A DNA stretch of 64,000 nt from CBDBJK01 sp965206395 (GTDB lineage Bacteria; Chloroflexota; Dehalococcoidia; Lucifugimonadales; CATOSD01): the NCBI GenBank assembly GCA_965206395.1, contig CBDBJK010000031.1, positions 1 through 64,000 of the forward strand, written 5' to 3'. Both the position numbers and the translations under genes were made by a program. The notes beneath the pieces are model-generated. The model was given only the letters and a program-made list of their open reading frames with translations, ran no database searches and was not told where the DNA came from. This document shows positions 16,739 through 25,162 of the stretch, in pieces (position 1 is the stretch's first letter; each line of letters begins with the position of its first letter).

Positions 16739-17980
16739 ATGGAGCAAAGAGTAGAAGAGGCTGTTCAGCCGGTAGGGCCAGTCCCTGTCACGATGAAGTC
16801 TCTGCTTGAGGCGGGCGTTCACTTTGGGCACCAGAAGCGACGCTGGAACCCCAAGATGAGGACTTACATCTTCGCCCACCGCAACGGTATCCACATCATA
16901 GACCTTCAGAAAACGCTTCGCATGTTGGAAGAGGCGTGTGCGTTCATAGCCCAGGTGTCTGCCGAAGGGAAGAAAATTCTCATGGTGGGCACCAAAAAGC
17001 AGGCCCAGGACACCATAGTGAATGAGGCCCAACGCTCGGGATCATATCACATCACCACGCGCTGGCTAGGCGGCACCATGACTAACTTCAAGACGATCCA
17101 ATCGCGGATCGACTATATGGTGCAGCTGGAGACCAGGAAAGCCGCAGGCGAGTTCGCCGTGCTGCCCAAAAAGGAGTCGCAAAAGCTCGAAGAGAGTATC
17201 GTACGGCTCAACCGGTATCTGGGCGGTATTAAAGAGATGACGGAGATACCCGGAGCGTTATTTGTGATCGATGTTGGGAAAGAGGCGATAGCCGTAGCAG
17301 AGGCCCGCCGAGTCGGAATACCCATCGTGGCTCTGGTAGACTCGGACTGCGATCCTGACCTCATAGACTATCCCATTCCAGGCAACGACGACGCCATACG
17401 CTCTATAAGGCTGGTCACTGGACGCGTAGCCGATGCTATCATAGAGGGAACCAACCGGCGTGCCGCCATTGAGATAGAAGAGATTGGCGAAGAGACTGAA
17501 GGCCAGATGGAAACTGTGCAGGACATCTCCGAGATGACGGAGACCTCGACTGAAGCACCTGTCGCTCAGGCTAAAGATGCGCCAGCAGAGGCTGTCGTTG
17601 AAACTGCAGAGGTAAGTGCGGAAGCACCTTCTGCTCAGACTGAGGATGCGCCAATAGAAGAGCCTGTCGTTCAGGCTGCAGAGGCCAGTGTGGAAGCACC
17701 TGCTGCCCAGGCTGAAGATGCGCCAGCAGAAGAGCCTGTCGTTCAGGCTGCAGAGGCCAGTGTGGAAATACCTGCTGCCCAGGCTGAAGATGCGCCAGCA
17801 GAAGAGCCTGTCGTTCAGGCTGCAGAGGCCAGTGTGGAAGCACCTGCTGCCCAGGTTGAAGATGCACCAACAGAAGAGCCTGTCGCTCAAACTGAAACTA
17901 CAACGCAGAACAGTGGCGATGCTTCTCCCGCTGAAGCGAGCGAAGACGCTGCCGTTCCCGCAACCCCTGAGACAACATAG
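16739..17980 (+). CDS. rpsB: 30S ribosomal protein S2 with long repetitive C-terminal extension
   Basis: 413 residues, against about 230-260 for ordinary S2. Residues 1-250 are standard S2 (LLEAGVHFGHQKRRWNPKM, NGIHIIDLQKT, TRWLGGTMTNFKTI, PIVALVDSDCDP). The remaining ~160 residues are rich in Ala, Glu, Val and Pro, low in complexity and acidic, and include three near-identical 24-residue repeats. ATG 16739 has AGGAAGG about 10 nt upstream. It is the first gene of the run rpsB-tsf-pyrH-frr-uppS. S2 binds the 30S neck and helps recruit S1. The tail is probably disordered and solvent-exposed; its role is unknown. Confidence 0.97.
   Translation: MEQRVEEAVQPVGPVPVTMKSLLEAGVHFGHQKRRWNPKMRTYIFAHRNGIHIIDLQKTLRMLEEACAFIAQVSAEGKKILMVGTKKQAQDTIVNEAQRSGSYHITTRWLGGTMTNFKTIQSRIDYMVQLETRKAAGEFAVLPKKESQKLEESIVRLNRYLGGIKEMTEIPGALFVIDVGKEAIAVAEARRVGIPIVALVDSDCDPDLIDYPIPGNDDAIRSIRLVTGRVADAIIEGTNRRAAIEIEEIGEETEGQMETVQDISEMTETSTEAPVAQAKDAPAEAVVETAEVSAEAPSAQTEDAPIEEPVVQAAEASVEAPAAQAEDAPAEEPVVQAAEASVEIPAAQAEDAPAEEPVVQAAEASVEAPAAQVEDAPTEEPVAQTETTTQNSGDASPAEASEDAAVPATPETT
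17657..17888 (+). repeat. 72-bp coding tandem repeats in rpsB
   Basis: Units start at 17657, 17729 and 17801, with a partial fourth at 17873. Each encodes EEPVVQAAEASVEAPAAQ plus AEDAPA, with only one to three residue changes. A weaker, older unit precedes them from about 17585. Near-identity at the DNA level marks recent expansion. Confidence 0.95.
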
Positions 17981-17988
17981 GAGGCGAA

Positions 17989-18495
17989 TTGGAAGTCAGC
18001 GTTGAAGCTATCAAGGCCCTTAGAGAGGAAACAGGGGCCGGTATAATGGACTGTAAGCGAGCCTTGGAGCAGTCTGAAGGCGATCTGACCAAGGCCCACG
18101 AAATTTTGAAAGAAAAGGGTATCGAGTCCGCCGCGAAGAAATCATCGAGAGCGACCAATGAGGGGATAGTCGAATCGTACATCCACAGTGGAGGTCGGAT
18201 TGGCGTGCTTCTGGAAGTGAACTGCGAAACGGATTTCGTGGCACGCACGCCTGAATTCAGAGACTTGGCGCATAGCCTGGCGATGCAGGTAGCAGCCATG
18301 GCCCCTTTACACGTGGATTGCGACGACCTTCCTGAAGACGAAACCGAGGAAATTCCTCAAGAAGCCTGTCTCATGCAGCAGGCCTTTATTAGAGACCCAA
18401 CCAAGACCATACAAGACCTGGTCAAGGAAGCCGTTGGGAAACTAGGGGAGAACATCAGAGTCCGAAGATTTATCAGATTTTCTCTTGGAGAGTAG
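17989..18495 (+). CDS. tsf: Elongation factor Ts (short form)
   Basis: 168 residues. EF-Ts is the nucleotide exchange factor for EF-Tu. It has the N-terminal UBA-like module (EETGAGIMDCKRALEQSEGD), then the TDFVAR motif and the core (NCETDFVARTPEFRDLAHSL). It is the compact one-subdomain form, not the ~280-residue form of Escherichia coli. The TTG start at 17989 follows GGAGG by 5 nt and lies 8 nt after rpsB, so the two are co-transcribed. Confidence 0.95.
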   Translation: MEVSVEAIKALREETGAGIMDCKRALEQSEGDLTKAHEILKEKGIESAAKKSSRATNEGIVESYIHSGGRIGVLLEVNCETDFVARTPEFRDLAHSLAMQVAAMAPLHVDCDDLPEDETEEIPQEACLMQQAFIRDPTKTIQDLVKEAVGKLGENIRVRRFIRFSLGE

Positions 18496-18507
18496 CCGCT
18501 GGCACCA

Positions 18508-19242
18508 ATGGCAGATGTCAAATATAATCGCATCCTGCTGAAATTGAGTGGCGAATCGTTCAAAGGCGATCGCGGCTTTGGAATAGATCCCAAGGCCGTG
18601 AGATATGTTGCTCACCAGATCAAAAATGTGCGAGATATGGGTGTTCAGCTAGGAGTGGTTGTGGGGGGCGGAAATATCTGGAGAGGCGCTGAGGCTGAAA
18701 CCGAGGGCATGGACAGGGTTACAGCCGATTATGCCGGAATGCTGGCGACGGTCATCAATGCGTTGGCCCTTCAGGACGCCTTGGAACGTCATTTTGATGT
18801 ACCAACCAGGACCCAAAGTGCCATCACAATACAGCAAATTGCCGAGCCTTACATTCGCCGACGTGCAATTCGACATCTGGAGAAAGACCGCGTTGTCCTG
18901 TTCGTTTCAGGAACGGGCAATCCCTTCATGACAACCGATACCGCTGCGGCGTTGCGTGCCGTCGAGATTGATGCCAGGGTCGTGCTAATGGCGAAGCACA
19001 ACGTTGACGGCGTATATGCCTCAGATCCAAACGAGAACCGTGATGCCGAAAAGCTCGAAAGGCTGACTTACTTTGAAGTCCTTGAGAAACGCCTGAAAGT
19101 CATGGATAGCACTGCTCTTACCCTCTGTATGGAGAACGATCTTCCTATCATTGTTTTCAATTTGTTTGCTTCTGGAAGCATCGAGGGTATCATCAAGGGC
19201 GAAAAGATAGGCTCTCTGGTGAGCGCGAATCCCGGAGAGTAG
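18508..19242 (+). CDS. pyrH: Uridylate kinase
   Basis: 244 residues, normal for bacterial UMP kinase. It phosphorylates UMP to UDP in the cytoplasm, the entry to UTP, CTP and nucleotide-sugar synthesis. Visible motifs are ILLKLSGESF at the N-terminus, VVVGGGNIWRG, the DYAGMLATVINALALQDALE helix and GTGNPFMTTDTAAALRA. It starts 12 nt after tsf in the conserved tsf-pyrH-frr order. Confidence 0.97.
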   Translation: MADVKYNRILLKLSGESFKGDRGFGIDPKAVRYVAHQIKNVRDMGVQLGVVVGGGNIWRGAEAETEGMDRVTADYAGMLATVINALALQDALERHFDVPTRTQSAITIQQIAEPYIRRRAIRHLEKDRVVLFVSGTGNPFMTTDTAAALRAVEIDARVVLMAKHNVDGVYASDPNENRDAEKLERLTYFEVLEKRLKVMDSTALTLCMENDLPIIVFNLFASGSIEGIIKGEKIGSLVSANPGE

Positions 19243-19269
19243 AAAAAGATTTTTGCGGAGAGGACTGCT

Positions 19270-19833
19270 ATGGCTACGGTAGAGGAAATTTTATCTGACA
19301 CCGATTCAAGAATGCAGAAGTCAACCGAGGCTTTGAAAAGGGAGCTTAACGCAATTCGCACAGGTCGGGCTTCCCCCGCGCTGGTGGAAAGCCTCATGGT
19401 GGACTATTATGGCGTGCCCACGCCGCTCAATCAACTGGCGTCCGTTTCGGTTCCTGAGGCCCGTGTTCTTATGATACAGCCCTGGGACAAGCAGGCGCTG
19501 AAAGACGTTGAGAAGAGCATTTTGAAGTCTGATTTGGGACTGACTCCTAACAACGATGGAAACGCCGTCCGCATCAACATACCGCTTTTGACCGAAGAGC
19601 GACGCCGCGATCTAGTCAAACTGGTCCGTCGCAAAGTTGAGGAGGCGCACGTTGCCGTTCGCAACGTAAGGCGCGATAGCCTCGAGCGCTTCAGAGAGAT
19701 GGAGAAAGCCAAGGACGTTTCCCAGGACGAGGGCAAACGCGCACAAGACCAGCTCCAAAAACTCACCGACGCATATATCAGCCAGACAGATACACAGCGG
19801 GAGGAAAAAGAATCAGAGGTATTGGAGGTGTGA
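19270..19833 (+). CDS. frr: Ribosome recycling factor
   Basis: 187 residues. RRF splits post-termination ribosomes together with EF-G. It shows the helix start MQKSTEALKRELNAIRTGRA, the hinge region DYYGVPTPLNQLASVSVPEAR and the conserved C-terminal helix (RRDLVKLVRRKVEEAHVAVRNVRRD). Its stop overlaps the putative uppS GTG start. Confidence 0.97.
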   Translation: MATVEEILSDTDSRMQKSTEALKRELNAIRTGRASPALVESLMVDYYGVPTPLNQLASVSVPEARVLMIQPWDKQALKDVEKSILKSDLGLTPNNDGNAVRINIPLLTEERRRDLVKLVRRKVEEAHVAVRNVRRDSLERFREMEKAKDVSQDEGKRAQDQLQKLTDAYISQTDTQREEKESEVLEV

Positions 19834-20609
19834 ATCACCTAGTGCCTGATGCTCTGAACTTAACAACTGGTGCGGGTGTCCTTCCACGGGAGGATGAAGC
19901 TAGCTGTCAGACTCGACCTAACCACGTAGCCATCATTATGGATGGCAACGGTCGTTGGGCAAAAAGTCGTGGGAAAGTCCGCTCTGATGGGCATCGCGCC
20001 GGTACAGACAACATTCGCGCCGTTATAGAAACCTTTGACCAGAACGAGGTCAAGTACCTCACTCTTTTCGCCTTCTCAACCGAAAACTGGCACCGTCCCA
20101 CTGACGAGGTGCAAACCTTGATAGAGATAATGCGCGAGGCTATTATCAGAGAGGTGCGGCAATTGCACGAGCAAGGCGTCAGAATCCGGCATCTGGGTCG
20201 GCTTGATCGACTTTCCGAGGAACTTCAAGAAGCCATACTGGACAGCGTCGAGCTAACCCGTCAAAACACAGGCATGACCCTCAGCGTGGCATTCGACTAT
20301 GGCGGACGAGATGAGATCATCAACGCAATCCGGCGAATCGTTGCCGACAACATACCCGCTGAGAACATTACAGAGGAAATCCTCAATCGCTACCTCCATA
20401 CAAGCGAGCTTCCAGACCCGGACCTTATCATTCGCACCGCAGGCGAGATGCGAATGAGCAACTTTCTGCTCTGGCAGTCCGCGTATGCCGAATACTATGC
20501 TACCCTCGTCCTGTGGCCCGATTTCGACAAGCGTGAGGCGCTCAAGGCCCTGGAAGCCTACGGCCAGCGGCAGCGTCGCTTTGGAAAAGTAGCCCCGGAA
20601 GAAAAGTAG
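19830..20609 (+). CDS. uppS: Isoprenyl (undecaprenyl) diphosphate synthase
   Basis: 259 residues. A cis-prenyltransferase making the lipid carrier for cell-wall and glycan precursors. Motifs: VAIIMDGNGRWAKSRG with catalytic Asp, LTLFAFSTENWHRP, and RTAGEMRMSNFLLWQ (usually RTGGE, here RTAGE). The GTG at 19830 overlaps the frr stop but sits only 1 nt after GGAGG. A second GTG at 19842, 13 nt from that GGAGG, may be the real start and would remove four residues. Confidence 0.95.
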   Translation: MNHLVPDALNLTTGAGVLPREDEASCQTRPNHVAIIMDGNGRWAKSRGKVRSDGHRAGTDNIRAVIETFDQNEVKYLTLFAFSTENWHRPTDEVQTLIEIMREAIIREVRQLHEQGVRIRHLGRLDRLSEELQEAILDSVELTRQNTGMTLSVAFDYGGRDEIINAIRRIVADNIPAENITEEILNRYLHTSELPDPDLIIRTAGEMRMSNFLLWQSAYAEYYATLVLWPDFDKREALKALEAYGQRQRRFGKVAPEEK

Positions 20610-20622
20610 CAGGGACGTTCAA

Positions 20623-20638
20623 TCCTTCCGCGGAAGGA
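20623..20638. repeat. Intergenic palindrome TCCTTCCGCGGAAGGA
   Basis: A perfect 16-bp palindrome between uppS and cdsA, extended by flanking GACG/CGTC. Related palindromes lie in gene-free DNA at 44115, 58979 and 60614, which suggests a dispersed REP-like family. Confidence 0.75.
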
Positions 20639-20666
20639 CGTCTCTACTACTGAACACCCCTACAAC

Positions 20667-21473
20667 ATGGCAACGCGAGTCGCCACCACCGCAATAGGAT
20701 TGCCTCTGCTAATCCTCGTTGTGTGGGTCGGTTCTCCCTTATTTTCTGTGATGGTCGCTATGATCGCCGCCGTCGGCGCACTCGAAATGTCTGGCATGGC
20801 GAAACACTGGGGTGACCGCCCGATAACGCCGCTTGCCGTGTTACTGGCCGCCGCGCTCATACTCGTTGCGTACTATGTCAGCAGCAGGCCTTCCGTGTCC
20901 ATGACGCTGCAAGTCGTCTTGCTGCTGTTGGCTACACTCTCACTTCTGTGGCTCCTGCGACGAGGGCAGCCGGCTATACTGGGGAAGGATAGTGCCTCTC
21001 GCTGGCTGGCGACAGCAGGCGTTGCGCTTTTCATAGGTGGCCTTCTATTTCACGCTCCGCTTCTGCGCTCGCTCGACCAGGGCCGCGAATGGGTGCTGTT
21101 GTTGCTGCTTGTCACATTCGCAACTGACACGTCCGCGTTCTTCGTTGGTAGAGCTATCGGAAAAAGGCCTCTAGCGCCCGCGATAAGCCCATCCAAGACG
21201 CGTGAAGGCGCAGTCGGTGGTATCGTTGGGGCTTTGGTCGCGAGTGTTGCGGCGGTGTACGTATTCGACCTGAACGTGGCTCTCTGGAAGACCATAGCAA
21301 TAGGTGTGTCCATCGGAATCGTAGGTCAGCTTGGGGACCTCGTGGAATCCCGGCTGAAGCGCATCGCCGGCGTAAAAGACTCAGGGTCGCTCGTGCCGGG
21401 ACATGGTGGCGTCCTTGACCGTCTGGATTCCATTGTTTTCAACCTGGTGGTGGTGTATTATTTTGTAGTATGA
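20667..21473 (+). CDS. cdsA: Phosphatidate cytidylyltransferase
   Basis: 268 residues, about seven membrane helices. It makes CDP-diacylglycerol from phosphatidate and CTP at the inner membrane. The C-terminal signature is clear: SPSKTREGAVGGIVGA, then GQLGDLVESRLKRIAGVKDS and LVPGHGGVLDRLDS, which hold the metal-binding Asp residues. Its ATGA stop/start overlap with dxr couples the two genes. Confidence 0.95.
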   Translation: MATRVATTAIGLPLLILVVWVGSPLFSVMVAMIAAVGALEMSGMAKHWGDRPITPLAVLLAAALILVAYYVSSRPSVSMTLQVVLLLLATLSLLWLLRRGQPAILGKDSASRWLATAGVALFIGGLLFHAPLLRSLDQGREWVLLLLLVTFATDTSAFFVGRAIGKRPLAPAISPSKTREGAVGGIVGALVASVAAVYVFDLNVALWKTIAIGVSIGIVGQLGDLVESRLKRIAGVKDSGSLVPGHGGVLDRLDSIVFNLVVVYYFVV

Positions 21474-22612
21474 GGCATAAGCAAAAAGGACTGGCCGTTC
21501 TCGGCTCTACCGGCTCTATTGGAACCCAGACCCTGAACATCGTGCGCGCTTTTCCCAAGGACTTTCGCGTCATAGGTCTTGCGGCCCGCAGAAGCCTGGA
21601 ATTGCTGGAGGCGCAGGTCAAAGAGTTCACCCCTAGGTATGTTTCCTGCCAGGGCAGCCATGAGGAAAAGGCCGCGATTCTGTCCAATGGCTGCGTGGAA
21701 TGCAGCATAGAGGAGATGGCCTGCGACCCTGACGTTGACCTCGTAGTGACCGCAACCACCGGCGATGTCGCGCTCGCCCCGACCTGCGCCGCGATAGAGG
21801 CTGGTAAGACTATCGCGCTAGCCAACAAAGAGACAGTGGTCATGGCAGGCGAGCTTGTGTCCACCCTCGCGCGCAAGCACGGCGTTTCGTTGCTTCCCCT
21901 CGACAGCGAGCCTAACGCCATCTGGCAGTGCATGAGAGGCGAGGACACGGAAGTCTCAAGGCTCTTCATCACCGCATCAGGAGGCTCGTTCCGCAATACA
22001 CCCCTTGGCGAGCTTGCGAGCGTAACGCCGCAGCAGGCGCTGAAACATCCCACATGGCAGATGGGTTCGAAAATCACAGTGGACTCGGCGACGATGATGA
22101 ACAAGGCCTTCGAGGTCATCGAGGCCCACTGGCTGTTCAACGTACCCTGGGACAAGATAGAAACCGTCATTCATCCACAGAGCATCATCCATTCGATGGT
22201 GGAGTTCGTAGATGGTTCTGTGAAGGCACAGATAAGCCCGCCGGATATGCACCTGCCCATTCAGTATGCTTTGTTCTACCCCGATAGGGTTTATAATGAG
22301 AATATCAGAAATTTTAACCCCGTCGAGACAGGCTCGTTAACGTTCGAGCCTTGGGACGAAGAGCGTTACCCGTGCTTTAATCTGGCGCTGGACATAGCTC
22401 AAAGAGGAGGGACGTGGCCCGCCGCTCTATGTGGCGCGGACGAGGTTGCCGTCGAGATGTTTATGGCTGGTCGTATCGGCTTCATGGAAATCGCGACGGT
22501 GATCCGAGAGGCGCTGAAAGAGCATCAAAGTGTTATGGAGCCTTTGCTTCAGGATACGATTGTGGCGGCACAGTGGGCCATGCAACGGGTGCGCAGCATA
22601 GTGGAGGGATAG
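21470..22612 (+). CDS. dxr: 1-deoxy-D-xylulose 5-phosphate reductoisomerase
   Basis: 380 residues. Converts DXP to MEP using NADPH, the committed step of the MEP isoprenoid pathway that also supplies uppS. Motifs: NADPH-binding LGSTGSIGTQTL, ALANKETVVMAG, metal-binding LLPLDSEPNAIWQ, ITASGGSF and the substrate loop HPTWQMGSKITVDSATMMNK. Full length. Confidence 0.97.
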   Translation: MRHKQKGLAVLGSTGSIGTQTLNIVRAFPKDFRVIGLAARRSLELLEAQVKEFTPRYVSCQGSHEEKAAILSNGCVECSIEEMACDPDVDLVVTATTGDVALAPTCAAIEAGKTIALANKETVVMAGELVSTLARKHGVSLLPLDSEPNAIWQCMRGEDTEVSRLFITASGGSFRNTPLGELASVTPQQALKHPTWQMGSKITVDSATMMNKAFEVIEAHWLFNVPWDKIETVIHPQSIIHSMVEFVDGSVKAQISPPDMHLPIQYALFYPDRVYNENIRNFNPVETGSLTFEPWDEERYPCFNLALDIAQRGGTWPAALCGADEVAVEMFMAGRIGFMEIATVIREALKEHQSVMEPLLQDTIVAAQWAMQRVRSIVEG

Positions 22613-22618
22613 AGGTAA

Positions 22619-23938
22619 GTGTTTGGGCTACCTGCCTGGCTGCTGGTCGTACCAGTGCTGGGATTTCTCATTTTTGTGCATGAGCTAGGGCACTTCGTCA
22701 CCGCCAAGGCGTTTGGCATCAAGGTGACGGAGTTCGGCTTTGGCTTTCCGCCTCGCGCTGTCGGTATTCGACGCGACAGAACAGGGCGGGTTCGCATTGT
22801 CCTCGCGCCCTACTTGCTGAGACTAGTAGGCCTGGGAAAGAAGTCTTCAGACAGTACGCTCGGCAGCGATATTGATGAGGAATCCGAAGACGATGACGAC
22901 TATGGGACGATATACTCCATAAACTGGATACCGCTTGGCGGCTTCGTGAAGATGGTGGGCGAAGAAGACCCAACAGACCCGCGCAGCTTCGCCAGTCAGT
23001 CCGTGCTAAAGCGGGCCATTGTTCTGGCCGCTGGCTCCTTCATGAACCTCGCTCTGCCCATCATCATCTTCACAATCCTTTTCATTACGCCGCAGGACAC
23101 CGTCGTAGGGGCGGTGTCCATCAGTGGCGTGGCCCCGCACTCTCCTGCCTCAGAAGCTGGACTGAGAGCGGGCGACATCATCGTTGCCGTTCAGGGTAGG
23201 ACTATCGACAATCATGCCGAACTGATTCAGCGAGTCATGGCCCGCCTCGGCTCTTCCACAGAGTTGACCATCAGGAAAGGCGCAATCGTCAGCGGATTAG
23301 GCTCATCCCCCGAGTTTTCCTCCAACGAGATCGTCATACTAACCCCTCGATTAAACCCTCCCGACCTCAGGGTTGTGGAGCAGGTGATCGACCCTGAAAA
23401 TGAGGTCTCGCTCACCGAGGCCCGTAGATATGACGCCGAGCTTACAGTAGGCGACACGCTGACTCAGGGCGCAATCGGCATAATGATCGGCACTGCGAAT
23501 CCCCGAATCGTCAAGGTGAGCCATCCCATCTGGGACGCCGTTCCGATGGCGGTAGAGCGGATATGGGACGTGCTGATAATCTCCAAAAACGGCCTTGAGC
23601 GTTGGATAGCCGGAGGCCCCGACCCCGGACTGGCAGGGCCTGTCGGAATCGCGCAGGTCACGGGAGAGATAGCGCAGGCAGGCGTATGGCCTCTGTTCGA
23701 GTTCATGGCGCTCATCAGCATCAGCCTGGGAATTATGAACATTCTCCCCATTCCCGCGCTCGACGGCGGACGGCTGTTGTTCGTAATGATCGAGTGGGTA
23801 CGGCGAGGCAAGCGTATATCACCAGAGCGGGAAGGGCTTGTCCACCTGGTCGGTTTCGTTATCCTCATCGGCTTCATCTTCGTGATGAGCTACTTCGATA
23901 TTGTCCGCATCTTGAACGGAGATAGCTTTATAAGATAG
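22619..23938 (+). CDS. rseP: RIP metalloprotease RseP-like (site-2 protease)
   Basis: 439 residues, GTG start with GAGG 6 nt upstream. An intramembrane zinc protease that cuts membrane-bound anti-sigma factors or signal-peptide remnants. The HEXXH site is HELGH at residues 21-25 in the first membrane helix. A PDZ domain with SPASEAGLRAGDIIVAVQGR spans about 170-240. The second motif NILPIPALDGG lies in a late helix. An acidic insert (DIDEESEDDDDYG) separates the first helix region from the rest. The position between dxr and ispG is conserved in many phyla. Confidence 0.95.
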   Translation: MFGLPAWLLVVPVLGFLIFVHELGHFVTAKAFGIKVTEFGFGFPPRAVGIRRDRTGRVRIVLAPYLLRLVGLGKKSSDSTLGSDIDEESEDDDDYGTIYSINWIPLGGFVKMVGEEDPTDPRSFASQSVLKRAIVLAAGSFMNLALPIIIFTILFITPQDTVVGAVSISGVAPHSPASEAGLRAGDIIVAVQGRTIDNHAELIQRVMARLGSSTELTIRKGAIVSGLGSSPEFSSNEIVILTPRLNPPDLRVVEQVIDPENEVSLTEARRYDAELTVGDTLTQGAIGIMIGTANPRIVKVSHPIWDAVPMAVERIWDVLIISKNGLERWIAGGPDPGLAGPVGIAQVTGEIAQAGVWPLFEFMALISISLGIMNILPIPALDGGRLLFVMIEWVRRGKRISPEREGLVHLVGFVILIGFIFVMSYFDIVRILNGDSFIR

Positions 23939-23976
23939 GCTATATACGCCCGTTCGGAATCCTCGCGCAGGCCAGC

Positions 23977-23996
23977 GTCCCGATTCCGATCGGGAC
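23977..23996 (+). promoter_or_regulatory. Hairpin abutting the ispG ribosome site
   Basis: GTCCCGAT-tccg-ATCGGGAC, a perfect 8-bp stem directly followed by GGAGGAGG. It could affect ispG translation; there is no T-run, so it is not a terminator. Confidence 0.4.
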
Positions 23997-24012
23997 GGAG
24001 GAGGATGCCAAT

Positions 24013-25152
24013 ATGCGAAAGCGGCGTATCACCAAAGCTATCTACGTAGGCGATGTCAAGGTCGGCGGCGACGCTCCCGTGACCGTGCAGTCGATGACCA
24101 AGACCGACACCAGAGACGTTGCGGCTACCGTTGCCGAGATCAAGGGACTGGAAGAGGCGGGGTGCGAGATCATCCGCTGCGCAGTCCCGGACATGGAAGC
24201 CGCCGAAGCCCTCGCCGAGATAAAGCGTCAAATAAACATCCCCCTTGTTGCCGACATTCACTTCCACTATCAGCTTGCGCTTCAGGCCCTCAAGAGCGGC
24301 GTCGATTGCCTGCGGCTCAATCCCGGCAACATCCGGGACCGCGAAAAGGTCGAAACGATAGTGCAGGATGCCAAGGCGCGGCAGGTTCCCATCCGCATCG
24401 GCGTCAACTTCGGCAGCCTGCCCCCGGTAGGCGGAATCGGCCTGACGAGAGGTCTGTCGCGCCACACCGACGGCGTCAACAAGCTACCCAAGGCCGGAGA
24501 AGCCGAGCCCGACCAGTATTCCGTCGTAGACCACATGGTGCAGACCGGACTCTGGGAGATTGGCGTTCTGGAAGACCTGGACTTCGACCTCATCAAGATT
24601 TCGCTCAAGGCCTTCGACATCGACACCACCGTGGAAACCTATCGACGCATGGCAGCGCTCGTGCCATACCCGTTCCACCTGGGCATCACAGAGGCGGGCA
24701 CGGCCAAGTCCGGCAGCATACGCAGCGCCATCGGCCTTGGGACGCTCCTGTACGACGGCATCGGCGACACCATCCGCGTGTCCCTCAGCGACGACCCTCG
24801 CGAGGAAGTCTACACCGGCTTCGAGATACTGAAGTCGCTAGAGCTTCGCAAGGCGGGCGCGATCATGATCGCTTGCCCTAGCTGTGGTCGCGCCGACGTG
24901 GACATACGAAAGCTCGCCAACACCGTCGACGAGTTGCTCAAGCAGACGAAGACGCCTATCAAGGTGGCAGTAATGGGCTGCGAGGTCAACGGGCCGGGCG
25001 AGGCCAAGGATGCCGACGTTGGCATCGCCGCCGGAGCGGGCCGTGCCATCATCTTCCGCAAGGGCCAGAAAGCGCGCGTCGTGGACGAGGCCGACATGCT
25101 CACCGCCCTCATGGAAGAGGTCAAAAAGGCTGAGGCCGAGATCGGGGTGTAA
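24013..25152 (+). CDS. ispG: 4-hydroxy-3-methylbut-2-en-1-yl diphosphate synthase
   Basis: 379 residues, the short bacterial form. Reduces MEcPP to HMBPP in the penultimate MEP step. An N-terminal TIM barrel (VTVQSMTKTDTRDVAAT, LVADIHFHYQLAL, LRLNPGNIRD) is followed by a [4Fe-4S] domain with Cys in IACPSCGRADVDI and VMGCEVNGPGEAKDADVG. ATG 24013 follows a strong GGAGGAGG site. IS630 lies 10 bp beyond the stop and leaves the gene intact. Confidence 0.97.
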   Translation: MRKRRITKAIYVGDVKVGGDAPVTVQSMTKTDTRDVAATVAEIKGLEEAGCEIIRCAVPDMEAAEALAEIKRQINIPLVADIHFHYQLALQALKSGVDCLRLNPGNIRDREKVETIVQDAKARQVPIRIGVNFGSLPPVGGIGLTRGLSRHTDGVNKLPKAGEAEPDQYSVVDHMVQTGLWEIGVLEDLDFDLIKISLKAFDIDTTVETYRRMAALVPYPFHLGITEAGTAKSGSIRSAIGLGTLLYDGIGDTIRVSLSDDPREEVYTGFEILKSLELRKAGAIMIACPSCGRADVDIRKLANTVDELLKQTKTPIKVAVMGCEVNGPGEAKDADVGIAAGAGRAIIFRKGQKARVVDEADMLTALMEEVKKAEAEIGV

Positions 25153-25162
25153 TCCTAGACTA

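Noticed and set aside
17657..17888. Regular direct repeats as a CRISPR array
   Set aside because: Units are contiguous coding repeats without unique spacers, in frame with rpsB. No cas genes occur in the window.
17258..17890. 210-residue repetitive minus-strand frame in rpsB
   Set aside because: Antisense to the rpsB tandem repeats; its repetition merely mirrors the 72-bp units.
24162..24881. 239-residue Arg/Pro-rich frame inside ispG
   Set aside because: Out-of-frame shadow of ispG in GC-rich DNA.
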